DNA of 64,000 nt. Source: Robertmurraya kyonggiensis. Its GTDB lineage: Bacteria; Bacillota; Bacilli; Bacillales; Cytobacillaceae. The translations under genes were made by a program, and so were the position numbers. Location of the stretch: assembly GCF_005116465.1 (NCBI RefSeq), contig NZ_SWBM01000001.1, positions 1,178,001 to 1,242,000 of the forward strand. The letters run 5' to 3'. Shown one piece after another: positions 27,237 to 35,982 of the stretch. Numbering within the stretch: position 1 is the first letter of the stretch; every line of letters starts with the position of its first letter. The notes under the pieces are model-generated. The model was not told the DNA's origin, did no database searches, and saw only the letters and a program-made list of their open reading frames with translations.

Positions 27237-27977
27237 GTGATTATAGATGTTGTTAATAAAACTATAGTAATAACTGGTTCATCAAAAGGAATTGGAAGAG
27301 AAATAGCTTTAAAACTTTTAAATGAAGGTGCAAATGTAATAGTGAATTATTATAAATCAGATCCTTCTACCCTAAATGTATTCAAGGGTTTTCCATGTCA
27401 TAAGTTGTTATTATGTAAAGCTGATATAACAAACGAGGAAGAAGTTTTAGAAATGTGTAACAAGATATCAAAAAAGTTTGGGTCTATTGATGTTCTTATA
27501 AATAATGCAGGAATAATATCAGACAGTCCAATTTTAGAAATGACAAATGATCAATGGAGAAGTGTATTAGAAACAAATCTTACAGGGATGTTTATTTGTT
27601 CAAAAATAGTTGCAAAATATATGGTAAATAATCAACAAGGGAAAATAATCAACATTGCATCTCTTAAAGGGCAGAGCGGTAGTGAAAACCAAGCAAATTA
27701 TAGTACTAGTAAAGGAGGAGTTATATCTTTAACCAAGTCGATGGCAATAGAATTAGGTAAGTATAATATTTTAGTAAATGCTTTATGTCCTGGATTTATT
27801 TCTACTGATATGAATAAAAATATAGAATTTAAATCATATGCTGCACAAAAAGCGAGTGTTCTAAAATATCATGATTCACTTTATGATTTAATTAACTTTG
27901 TCATATTTATGGTATCTGATAGTTTCTCCTCTATTTCTGGTCAAGTATTTAATTTAGATTCAAGAATAAAGGTTTAA
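27237..27977 (+). CDS. FabG-like short-chain dehydrogenase/reductase
   Basis: A 246-residue classical SDR. TGSSKGIGREIA binds NAD(P), NNAG and the catalytic Ser/Tyr/Lys (NIASLKGQSG, YSTSKGG) follow, and CPGFISTDM is the substrate loop. It resembles 3-oxoacyl-ACP reductase. The start is GTG at 27237 behind GGAGG with long spacing. It is the last intact gene of the AT-rich cluster, lies after a terminator, and could act on a carrier-bound keto group or a sugar intermediate. Confidence 0.82.
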   Translation: MIIDVVNKTIVITGSSKGIGREIALKLLNEGANVIVNYYKSDPSTLNVFKGFPCHKLLLCKADITNEEEVLEMCNKISKKFGSIDVLINNAGIISDSPILEMTNDQWRSVLETNLTGMFICSKIVAKYMVNNQQGKIINIASLKGQSGSENQANYSTSKGGVISLTKSMAIELGKYNILVNALCPGFISTDMNKNIEFKSYAAQKASVLKYHDSLYDLINFVIFMVSDSFSSISGQVFNLDSRIKV

Positions 27978-28142
27978 TAACAAGTTTTATATTATCTTTG
28001 CCTATTTCAGCTATGGAACATTTCCATATACTAATGTAAAAAAGATAATATAATTTTGGGAACAAAAATAAAGTCATAGACAGAATTTAACGAAATAACT
28101 GTTTTTTAAAGATTGTTAGTTAATATAAAACATTAGCATTAT

Positions 28143-28392
28143 ATGAATTATAAGAATGAATATCAAGATTCACTTCGCCAGTTACAATTTACAAAAACTA
28201 AATATTCTTTTATAAGTAATGTATTTAACTGTTTTATAACCCTTGGACTATACATATAGATACTCATTATTATGAAGAGAAAACTAAAGATAGAGTAACA
28301 AAAGCTTTAAGGGTATTTAATTCTTATGTTTATATTGTGAAGAAGCATACTAATACTAGGCTTTTTGGTCAAAAAGAAAAAAAAATATTTTA
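28143..28392 (+). pseudogene. Frameshifted remnant of an unknown small gene
   Basis: Two overlapping frames read as one protein with a single frameshift near 28235. The first opens with ATG and reads MNYKNEYQDSLRQLQFTK; the second continues NPWTIHIDTHYYEEKTKD and ends with LFGQKEKKIF at a TAG at 28390-28392. The combined product would be about 83 residues. I do not recognise it. There is no clear ribosome binding site, and the surrounding 740 bases after the SDR have no other gene. Confidence 0.3.
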
Positions 28393-28484
28393 GTAATTCA
28401 ACTATCCATTCAATTTAGCTATAATAATTCTCGACCACTTGCTAACAAATTTGCTAACATAATTATGATATAAAGGTTAACTTA

Positions 28485-28548
28485 TTTAACTGAGTTGAAT
28501 CAAAACCTTATTAATTCAAACATAATTAAGCTTTTTAACTCAGTTAAA
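28485..28548. repeat. 12-bp perfect inverted repeat around a 40-base loop
   Basis: TTTAACTGAGTT (28485-28496) and AACTCAGTTAAA (28537-28548) are exact reverse complements. The spacer is AT-rich and has no gene. It could be a terminator with a long loop, or the ends of a very small mobile element. A short direct repeat (TTGCTAACA) lies just before it at about 28438-28459. Confidence 0.5.
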
Positions 28549-28648
28549 TTCTGTTTATTGCTAGTAACTAAATTTGACAGGGGAGAGGTCGTATACGGTA
28601 TTATTAACGCAAATAAAAAGAGTCTGGGACATAACTAGCTTCTAATAA

Positions 28649-28690
28649 AGAGAAAGGTGAATTTGTGGGTACTCAAATTCACCTTTCTCT
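28649..28690 (+). terminator. Strong hairpin with T-run inside the IS remnant
   Basis: AGAGAAAGGTGAATTTG (28649-28665) is the reverse complement of CAAATTCACCTTTCTCT (28674-28690), with an eight-base loop, followed by ATTTTTGTG on the plus strand. It lies between the IS end and the transposase stop and would block read-through into or out of the element. Confidence 0.75.
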
Positions 28691-28718
28691 ATTTTTGTGT
28701 GTAAATTTTTCTATTACC

Positions 28719-28958
28719 TTAGTTAATGGCAGTGAATTTTCTAAAATTCACTGCCATTAACGCGAGCCCCAATTCGTTTTCTACCTTCGATTTTCCTCGT
28801 GCAGAAAATCGAGTGAAACGCAAATTAGCCATCAAGAATCCAAAAACTGGTTCCACATCGATTTTGCGTATTCGATAGATGGCACTCGTTTTCTCTTCTG
28901 AAAGCTTCGCTCTCACATATTCTTTTTGCTGTTCCCATTTTTCGTTGATTACGGCCAC
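28719..28958 (-). pseudogene. IS1182 family transposase, C-terminal fragment
   Basis: About 79 residues remain of a protein normally several hundred long. RKIDVEPVFGFLMANLRFTR and RFSARGKSKVENELGLALMA match the conserved end of IS1182-type DDE transposases, including the Glu of the catalytic triad in DVEPVFG. The frame upstream on the minus strand shows typical transposase text (SFGGKKYVVTDGT) but is broken by stops. It is non-functional. Confidence 0.75.
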
Positions 28959-29693
28959 CGAATTGTACCATCTGTAACAACATACTTTTTACCACCGAAT
29001 GACAAAGAGATTTTACTTGTCGTAAAATTTCACCGGCTTTTTCATCTTAGAGGTGGGTTTTGTTCCAGCCTCTTTTTATAAATTTTTTTCTGTTTACACA
29101 AATATTACACTACACATCTGCAAAACCCTATTAAATCAATACTTTGACACAAATTTCGACCCCGACCACCGATATCGAATAAAAGACAATAGGGCAGAGT
29201 GTCATGATCAATTAATAATTGAGAGATACTCTGCTTTTCATTTTTTCTGTACCCATTTAGTTGAAATAGTGTATTGTGAATTTATGTTGAATTTCAAGTT
29301 TTTTCCTTCTGATTCCTTTCTGTTCTCTCAAAACATGAAAATCATTTGGCAAATTATAGTATAATTGTGATACAGGAATGAACTTTATTTTGCTTATGTT
29401 AAAAGATTCTGAGTCAATCATATCCTTTGGCAATTAGGCAATCATTACGTACAACCATTTTGTAGGTATGTATTAATAGATTTAACTTCCATTTCTATAA
29501 TCTCCATCGGAGCTCTCTCTTCTGAATAAAAAAGGTTGGCGGTTTTTACTAGATAAATATCATTTTTTTCGCCTTATTCCGATAGCTCGATTTTTTCCAA
29601 CATATATTTTTCTTAATATTTAGTTAAAAGTGATTAAGAAAGATATCTAGATAAGAATACCGAACTTGTTATGCTGAAAGGATGTAGGATTTT
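28959..29693. other. Gene-poor stretch with a hairpin at 29194-29234
   Basis: About 730 bases without a convincing gene. The left 100 bases are decayed transposase sequence. GCAGAGT (29194-29200) and ACTCTGC (29228-29234) form the arms of an imperfect hairpin containing TCAATT/AATTGA, followed by a T-rich tract, so it may terminate transcription. A 103-codon plus-strand frame at 29053-29364 has no ribosome binding site and no family features, and I do not regard it as a gene. The promoter of the defence island should lie near the right end. Confidence 0.4.
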
Positions 29694-30119
29694 TTGAAAA
29701 TAGCACTTACAAGTTGTACCAAACTAAAAGCAGAAAAACCATGTAATGCAAAAGAAATGTACTTAAAGTCTAACCTGTTTAGGAAAGCTACTACTTACAT
29801 TGAAAATAAAGATTACTATGATTGGTATATATTATCAGCCAAATATGGTCTACTAGATAAACACAATTTAATAGTTCCATACGATATAACATTGAATTCT
29901 ATGAAGACTTCAGAACGAATGGATTGGGCTAAAAAGGTTCTGTCTCAAATTGAAGCATTGACTCTAGATTTAGAAGAAGTAGATTTTTATGCTGGAAAGA
30001 AGTATCGGGAATATTTGATCCCTATGCTTGAAGACGCGGGGATCAAATGCAAAGTTCCTCTTAAAGGTAAAGGGATTGGTCAACAGCTGTCATTCTATAC
30101 AAACAATAAAAACAATTAA
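29694..30119 (+). CDS. DUF6884-type protein
   Basis: A 141-residue protein with the pattern I associate with DUF6884: an early Cys (LTSCTKLK), AKEMYLKSNLFRKA, the core WYILSAKYGLL, then VPYDITLNSM and a final glycine-rich KGKGIGQQL. The function is not established. Such proteins occur in phages and in defence or DNA-modification neighbourhoods. It starts with TTG and lies 43 bases before a McrB-like gene, so it may be part of the same operon and system. Confidence 0.65.
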   Translation: MKIALTSCTKLKAEKPCNAKEMYLKSNLFRKATTYIENKDYYDWYILSAKYGLLDKHNLIVPYDITLNSMKTSERMDWAKKVLSQIEALTLDLEEVDFYAGKKYREYLIPMLEDAGIKCKVPLKGKGIGQQLSFYTNNKNN

Positions 30120-30162
30120 AAATATAGAACTCTTTCTAATTTAAAGGATAGGAGAAAGGACA

Positions 30163-32739
30163 TTGTTAGAAACAATAATATTAGAACTAGTAAAAAGAGT
30201 GCGACAAGCACAAACATTAGGCACAAAAAAATTAAATATTATTGCCAAGACGGATAAAGATGGGATTTACATAGAAACTGAATCATCTCGGTTAAAATTT
30301 GAAACCGGAAAAAACAAGGAACCCTACGATTTAATTTCAAAAGATTTTTTATTAGAGGGATGGCAAGAATTTATTTCAGCAAGAAATGCTATTGCAGATT
30401 CCTTTAGAAAAACTAGAGGTAGAACTTCATTCCTAATGGCTCTATTCAGTCAATTACCTTTTGTAAAAGTTACAACTATTAAAGGAAAAACTTCTATTCA
30501 ATTAATGGAATACCTTACAGATGAACTCCCTAATGAGCAGTATCACAAGGTGAAGAGTTTTCTGGAGGAAATGATTAATGGGGAATACGACCCTAAACAA
30601 CTAAGCCAACAAACAGATGGAAACCTATATCGGGTTAAGTCTAGGGCTAGACAGGATGCAAAGCTACTAGGCTTTGTAAATGAGTTTTCTGAGGTTAATC
30701 AGTTCCAATTAGATGAATACGCACGTGCTGAAAATAAAGATGAGTACATAAAGAATATCCTACCTAAAATCGGTTATTTTCATATGGCGCTTATTTGTTT
30801 AGATCTATTACAGGAACTATCTAAAGAAGACAAGAGAATGGCCTTAGTAGAGTTAGGAATGCTAATAGTTCGAAATTCTAAGGGTAGTAACCTAATGGTT
30901 GAATCAGTAGCAAAGGAAAGGACCTATAATCTTCTTAAATGGCTCGAAAGCACCCGATTAATTGATGAGAATTGGTCACCTAAAGAGCACTATTTTGAGA
31001 CATCAATTCACAAGGAGCAGTTTATGACAAGCAATATCAAAAATAGCTTATTACGAATTATGAATGAATACATAGATGCAAAAAGAGAAAGTTTTGGCGG
31101 TCATCCGTTAGGTGCATTTGTTCGACGAGATATACCGACTGAATTTATGCAGTTGCCCTTCATCGATTCAACAGATTATGTCGTAACAGGGTCTGTTGGT
31201 CAAGGAAATTGGGCCTCTGTTCCTTGGATTGCGATTATGCATCGAAGTATTACCATGTCAACTCAGAGAGGCTATTATATTGTCTATCTATTTAGTGAAG
31301 ACATGCAGCATGTTTACCTCACTCTTGCACAAGGTGTAACAGAAACGTCTAATGAAGACATGTTAAGAATTAAACAAGAAATTAGAGAATCAATCCGATT
31401 GTCTAGAAAGGTCCAAAAGGACGATAACATAGACTTAGGTCCGAGTAAAAAAGCTAGAGATTATGCATATTCAACAGCTGCTTATATTCGATATGACCTA
31501 AATAGTATGCCTGAAGAACATGTATTTGTATCAGATCTGAACGAAATGGTTGAAATATACCAGAACTTTATAACCATAAAAAACGGAAAAACTTCGATGG
31601 TATACGAAACAAGTAATCCTAAGGAAAGGGTACTAGAGAAAATGCCAGATAATTTCAGTTATAAAGATCTCACTACCCACATCTACAACTACATAACTAG
31701 TAAGGGCTTCTACTACAATAAGGGAGAGGTAACGAATCTATTTTTATCTCTTAAATCCAAACCCTTTGTTATCCTTTCAGGGATTTCAGGTACAGGTAAA
31801 ACAAAGATGGTCCAATGGTTTGCAGAAAGTCTTGGTGCCAATGAGAATAATGGCCAATTCACATTAATCCCCATTCGCCCGGATTGGAATGATGGGAGTG
31901 ATCTCTTAGGCTATCGCGATATTAAAGGTGAATTTACCGAAGGTCCATTAACGAAGGTAATCAAGAGAGCTTCAGAGAATCTTGAAAAGCCTTATTTTGT
32001 CCTTTTAGATGAGATGAATTTAGCAAGAGTTGAGTATTATTTCAGTGATATATTAAGTGTGATGGAGAGTCGTAGACGAGAAGATGGTAAAATCGTTTCA
32101 TCACTTCTACTTTCTCAAGAAACCGCTGGGTTTGAACTAAGAATTCCTAATAATCTCTATTTTATCGGAACGGTCAATATGGATGAAACAACTCACCCTT
32201 TTAGTAAAAAGGTATTAGACCGCGCGAACACGATTGAATTTAACCGAGTGGAGCTACAAAATTTAGATTTTCTAGAAGAGGCTGCTTCGATAACTCCTAT
32301 AGCCATGGAAAATCATCAGTTAGAGTCGAAGTTTTTACATTTAAAAGATGTTTACTTAACCCATAAGGAAATCATTGGACGTACGACTGAAGAACTAGTC
32401 AGAATTAATAATTCTCTGCAATCCGTACATGCTCATGTTGGGTATCGAGTAAGAGACGAAATATGTTTTTACCTTGCTAACAATGAGACTGGAGAGTTAT
32501 TTTCTTTTGAAGAGGCTCTTGATAACTGTATCTTACAAAAAATATTGCCTCGTATATCAGGAAGCGATAGTAGAGTGGAAAAAATGCTAAAAGAACTTTA
32601 TACAATTTTCACTAATATGGAATATCTAGAAGATTCTATTGAACTACAACACGCCAAATATCCTCGAAGTGCTGAAAAAGTGGCTGAGATGCTGAGGAGG
32701 TTACAGGAAGATGGATTTACTTCCTTCTGGATCTCGTGA
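30163..32739 (+). CDS. McrB-like AAA+ GTPase of a type IV restriction system
   Basis: An 858-residue protein. Residues 1-290 are an unassigned N-terminal region. Residues about 290-460 carry the MrcB_N/DUF3578 DNA-reading domain (PTEFMQLPFID, VGQGNWASVPWIAI). The AAA+ module begins near residue 535 with Walker A SGISGTGKTK, followed by PDWNDGSDLLGY, Walker B YFVLLDEMNLARVEYYF near residue 612 and VNMDETTHPFSKKVLDRAN. In McrBC systems this subunit recognises modified DNA and drives translocation with GTP. The TTG start has AGGAGAAAGGA upstream. It overlaps the McrC-like gene by 29 bases. Confidence 0.88.
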   Translation: MLETIILELVKRVRQAQTLGTKKLNIIAKTDKDGIYIETESSRLKFETGKNKEPYDLISKDFLLEGWQEFISARNAIADSFRKTRGRTSFLMALFSQLPFVKVTTIKGKTSIQLMEYLTDELPNEQYHKVKSFLEEMINGEYDPKQLSQQTDGNLYRVKSRARQDAKLLGFVNEFSEVNQFQLDEYARAENKDEYIKNILPKIGYFHMALICLDLLQELSKEDKRMALVELGMLIVRNSKGSNLMVESVAKERTYNLLKWLESTRLIDENWSPKEHYFETSIHKEQFMTSNIKNSLLRIMNEYIDAKRESFGGHPLGAFVRRDIPTEFMQLPFIDSTDYVVTGSVGQGNWASVPWIAIMHRSITMSTQRGYYIVYLFSEDMQHVYLTLAQGVTETSNEDMLRIKQEIRESIRLSRKVQKDDNIDLGPSKKARDYAYSTAAYIRYDLNSMPEEHVFVSDLNEMVEIYQNFITIKNGKTSMVYETSNPKERVLEKMPDNFSYKDLTTHIYNYITSKGFYYNKGEVTNLFLSLKSKPFVILSGISGTGKTKMVQWFAESLGANENNGQFTLIPIRPDWNDGSDLLGYRDIKGEFTEGPLTKVIKRASENLEKPYFVLLDEMNLARVEYYFSDILSVMESRRREDGKIVSSLLLSQETAGFELRIPNNLYFIGTVNMDETTHPFSKKVLDRANTIEFNRVELQNLDFLEEAASITPIAMENHQLESKFLHLKDVYLTHKEIIGRTTEELVRINNSLQSVHAHVGYRVRDEICFYLANNETGELFSFEEALDNCILQKILPRISGSDSRVEKMLKELYTIFTNMEYLEDSIELQHAKYPRSAEKVAEMLRRLQEDGFTSFWIS

Positions 32740-35173
32740 GGATGTCGAACTAGTACAAATAGAAACGGAAACTTGTTCACTTATTATAAAAGGAAGACCC
32801 TATCATGCGCGCTATGAAGGATTGAAGCAGTATCGGTCCATGGATTCACATGATGTCATGCAATTCTCTGTTGTAGGGCAAAGTCTAGAGGATTACAAAG
32901 TTTATGACGTTGAAATAGGTGAGCTTGTCATTCCTGAGAATCTACGTCCGATATTTTTTGAAAATGGCATTTATCAGCTTATGGTCATTTCCAAATCAGG
33001 AGAAGAGCTATCCTTTTACCACGAGCATCCGATTTTAAGACAAGCTATTTCTCCCGTAAAAATCGGAAATCAATCAGTATTAATGGGCAATCTCCAGTTC
33101 CAAAATGAGGTAGGATATAGTACCTTTGAAATTCGTAATGAGTATGAAACTATTTTAACCGTCACAATTGAGATTTTTCCAGTAAAACTCGATTATAAAA
33201 AAGACTATGAAAAGCTATTAGAAGAAGTAAATGATGAGATTTATAATTTAGCCTATCACTTTATTCGAAAAACCTATTTGGGTGCTAGAGCAAGGCTTGA
33301 AGGGAATCCATCTAAAGCAGAGTTCTATCGATTAATTAGCAAGCATTTCCAACAATTTTTACAAGCAATCGAGCGAATCGAACGGCAGCCACACCACAAG
33401 TTGCAAACGATTCATGAAAGGGCTCGTGGGGATCAGTTAAGAAAACTTGATTCCACTAGTCGAAGCTATTTACGTAAGCGAACTAGCTTATTTATAAAAG
33501 TTCAAGATGGGATAGAGATAGACAAAAAACATTTGATGCCATACCAGGGCCTAAGGATAAAGAAGGAATTAACCTATGATACCTTGGAAAATCGTTATGT
33601 GAAATGGATGATGGAGAGACTTATCCATAAGCTAACGGATTTAATTACTACTATTGAAAATGAAAACAATCGGTGGAAGCAGGTACCAGATCCGGAGTTA
33701 CTTAAAAAATTACACTCGATGAAAAAACAGCTAGAACAGAAGTGTAAGCAATATTTCTGGAAACAAATTGGAAAACTAGAACGTTCGGTAATGAGCTTAG
33801 TGATGCAGATGGCACCAGGCTATCGCGAAGCATTTCAAATCTTTTTAACTGTCTCGAAAGGTTTAGCTCTTCAAGGGAAGCTTTATCAAATGTCTGTAAA
33901 GGACGTCGCAACCCTATATGAATATTGGACATTCTTGAAGCTCGGACAAATTCTTAACCAAAAATACGAGTTGGTGAGTCAGGACATTATCAAAGTAAAT
34001 CGTGATGGACTTTACGTCAATCTTGATGTGAATAAAACGGCCGAAAGGATTTTTCAGCATCCAGTTACAAAGGAAAAGATTATTCTCACTTATCAAAAAT
34101 ACGAAGGGAATCTTCCAACTATTCCTCAGAAGCCAGATACAATGCTTTCAATTGCAAAAAAGGGGAAGGACTATTCCTACAATTATGTTTTTGATGCAAA
34201 ATATCGGATTGATTATGCTCAGGAAGGTAGCTACTACAATACTAGATATAAGACGCCTGGTCCGATGGAGGATGACATTAATACAATGCACCGTTATCGG
34301 GATTCGATCGTGTCAGCGAATAATGGGCCATATGAGAGAACAGCATTTGGGGCTTATGTGCTTTTTCCCTGGTTCGATGAACATACTTATCAGGAGCATC
34401 ATTTTTATAAAAGTATTGATAGGGTGAATATAGGCGGTTTGCCATTTCTTCCTAATGCCACAACCTTAGTAGAGCAATTCGTGGAGCGATTAATTGAAGC
34501 AGGACCTGAAGAAATTCAGAATGATGGTATTTTACCTCGAGGAACACTTGCGGATTGGAAATCTACCTTCGAAGAAAAAGTCTTCGTCGGTTTGGTTTCA
34601 AGTGCGGAAGAGTATGGAGAGTGTATTCAAAAAGGACGTTATACGATTGCTGTTGACCGATTAAGAAAAAGTTGGCAGGAAGCGAAGTATGTTGCTCTTT
34701 ATCTGAAGCATGGTATTGGTTCTAAAAATGGCGTTGTTGTTTATGGCAAAATCAATGAAGTGAAGTGGGACGGAGATACTGTACATTTTGAAATTAAAGA
34801 ATGGAATCAGTTGAAAGATGCAATTAAGCCTGTTGGGTACGGTATTGCGAATTATACGATGACATCTCTTACTGCTCTAAAGGAGGCTAAAGAGCTGCCG
34901 GAACTGTTTATGAAGTCAAAAGAAGAGCTTGTTCTGTGGAGAATGCTTAGAAGGGTTTCTGATAGAATTAAACTCGATTTAGATAACTTGAACTTGGATG
35001 AGGCTAGAAAGGTAAAGCAGTATACAATTAAAGATATCTCCATTGAACTCAATTCTACGGAACAGGTAATTGTGCTTAGAAGAAACATGCGTACTGAAAG
35101 AGTGCCTTTAGAAAAATTGAACAGAAATCCGACAACTGTGTTTAAGAAGATAGTTGAAATAATATCGGAATAA
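32711..35173 (+). CDS. McrC-like DUF2357 / PD-(D/E)XK nuclease
   Basis: An 820-residue partner of the McrB-like protein. The N-terminal half fits the DUF2357 region (long helical DYKKDYEKLLEEVNDEIYNL and conserved YEYWTFLKLG near residue 400). The nuclease core has D476 (PDTML) and D495-A-K497 (YVFDAKYR), the PD-(D/E)XK metal site. It should cut DNA after recruitment by the AAA+ subunit. It starts inside the upstream gene, so the subunits are made together. Confidence 0.85.
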   Translation: MDLLPSGSREDVELVQIETETCSLIIKGRPYHARYEGLKQYRSMDSHDVMQFSVVGQSLEDYKVYDVEIGELVIPENLRPIFFENGIYQLMVISKSGEELSFYHEHPILRQAISPVKIGNQSVLMGNLQFQNEVGYSTFEIRNEYETILTVTIEIFPVKLDYKKDYEKLLEEVNDEIYNLAYHFIRKTYLGARARLEGNPSKAEFYRLISKHFQQFLQAIERIERQPHHKLQTIHERARGDQLRKLDSTSRSYLRKRTSLFIKVQDGIEIDKKHLMPYQGLRIKKELTYDTLENRYVKWMMERLIHKLTDLITTIENENNRWKQVPDPELLKKLHSMKKQLEQKCKQYFWKQIGKLERSVMSLVMQMAPGYREAFQIFLTVSKGLALQGKLYQMSVKDVATLYEYWTFLKLGQILNQKYELVSQDIIKVNRDGLYVNLDVNKTAERIFQHPVTKEKIILTYQKYEGNLPTIPQKPDTMLSIAKKGKDYSYNYVFDAKYRIDYAQEGSYYNTRYKTPGPMEDDINTMHRYRDSIVSANNGPYERTAFGAYVLFPWFDEHTYQEHHFYKSIDRVNIGGLPFLPNATTLVEQFVERLIEAGPEEIQNDGILPRGTLADWKSTFEEKVFVGLVSSAEEYGECIQKGRYTIAVDRLRKSWQEAKYVALYLKHGIGSKNGVVVYGKINEVKWDGDTVHFEIKEWNQLKDAIKPVGYGIANYTMTSLTALKEAKELPELFMKSKEELVLWRMLRRVSDRIKLDLDNLNLDEARKVKQYTIKDISIELNSTEQVIVLRRNMRTERVPLEKLNRNPTTVFKKIVEIISE

Positions 35174-35178
35174 ATCAT

Positions 35179-35224
35179 AATCCTGTAGGCTAAGTGGCGT
35201 ACCATTTACCTACAGGATTTTTTT
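35179..35224 (+). terminator. Terminator after the McrBC-like pair
   Basis: AATCCTGTAGG (35179-35189) pairs with CCTACAGGATT (35209-35219) and is followed by seven T. It ends the DUF6884-McrB-McrC operon. Confidence 0.85.
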
Positions 35225-35339
35225 GAAGGATTTTACAATTATTTATCGAATAGTCTTATAAGAAAAATAGGATTAAACCCTATTATAGGTAGAGAGAGCT
35301 TAATATAACTGCTATTTATAATAAGATTGGAAGTGTGCT

Positions 35340-35570
35340 ATGAACGAGAAGGATTTAGGACAAGAATTAAGAAGAATGTATCATAATGCTCCAACAGGTT
35401 ATCAGGTAGCAAATATTCATTTGTTTGGAATTAAATATGCATCTGTAATTCAGAGAAATAATTTTAATGTAAAAAATATTGTTGCTGAAGCCGATATTAG
35501 CCTATCTTACTCAACTGAAGTAAGCAAAGGTATTAAATTATCAAGATATGTTATTCCTAATGAAGATTAG
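35340..35570 (+). CDS. Small HTH-like protein
   Basis: A 76-residue protein. MYHNAPTGYQVANIHLFGIKYA and the C-terminal SYSTEVSKGIKLSRYV fit a small HTH-like family that I recall in restriction and defence neighbourhoods. GGAAGTG precedes the ATG. It probably binds DNA and could regulate the island. The family assignment is from memory of the pattern. Confidence 0.55.
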   Translation: MNEKDLGQELRRMYHNAPTGYQVANIHLFGIKYASVIQRNNFNVKNIVAEADISLSYSTEVSKGIKLSRYVIPNED

Positions 35571-35609
35571 TCATTATCGAATCCGTGAAGGAGAAAATAG
35601 AGGTCTAAA

Positions 35610-35933
35610 ATGCCTATTTACGACAAATTAATTCGAGATGGTATTCCTGAGATTATCGAGAAATCAGGTAAGAGTTTCTCGACAAGTATATTAAACAATT
35701 TAGATTACATAAAAGAACTTAGAAAGAAAAGCTTCGAGGAATTGCAGGAATATATGGATGCAACGAGTGATGGCGATGCTTTAGAAGAATTAGCCGATTT
35801 GTTAGAGATTATTTATGCACTAAGTGAATGCCACGGTGGTGATTTTAATAAGGTAGAGGAAATCCGTAAACAGAAGGCTGACAAAAAAGGACGTTTTCAA
35901 AAGAAAATTTTCTTAATAGCAGTCGATGATTAA
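35610..35933 (+). CDS. MazG-like / phosphoribosyl-ATP-pyrophosphohydrolase-like protein
   Basis: A 107-residue all-helical protein. YDKLIRDGIPEIIEKSGK is the usual start of this group, and EELQEYMDA...ALEELADLLEIIYAL holds the Glu/Asp metal ligands of the MazG-like NTP pyrophosphohydrolase fold. It would hydrolyse a nucleoside triphosphate to the monophosphate. It lies between the HTH-like and NERD genes in the same direction. Confidence 0.8.
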   Translation: MPIYDKLIRDGIPEIIEKSGKSFSTSILNNLDYIKELRKKSFEELQEYMDATSDGDALEELADLLEIIYALSECHGGDFNKVEEIRKQKADKKGRFQKKIFLIAVDD

Positions 35934-35982
35934 GAAACCCTTATATAACATATAACTAATTGGCAATAAGAAAGGCAGCGAA

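Larger units (their letters stand above)
28616..29060 (-). mobile_element. IS1182-type insertion sequence remnant
   Basis: AAAAGAGTCTGGGACATAA at 28616-28633 matches the terminal sequence commonly seen at IS1182-family ends. It is followed by a 17-bp hairpin and, on the minus strand, by the end of a DDE transposase. The element is truncated: the first part of the transposase and the other end are missing, and the sequence upstream of the remaining frame carries stops. The right limit is approximate. It lies between the biosynthetic cluster and the defence island. Confidence 0.7.

Noticed and set aside
28438-28548. A CRISPR-like repeat pattern near the short direct and inverted repeats
   Set aside because: There are only two direct copies of nine bases and one inverted pair, with no regular spacing and no cas genes.
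29053-29364. A 103-codon plus-strand frame in the gap before the defence island
   Set aside because: No ribosome binding site, no family pattern, and its first part overlaps decayed transposase sequence on the other strand.
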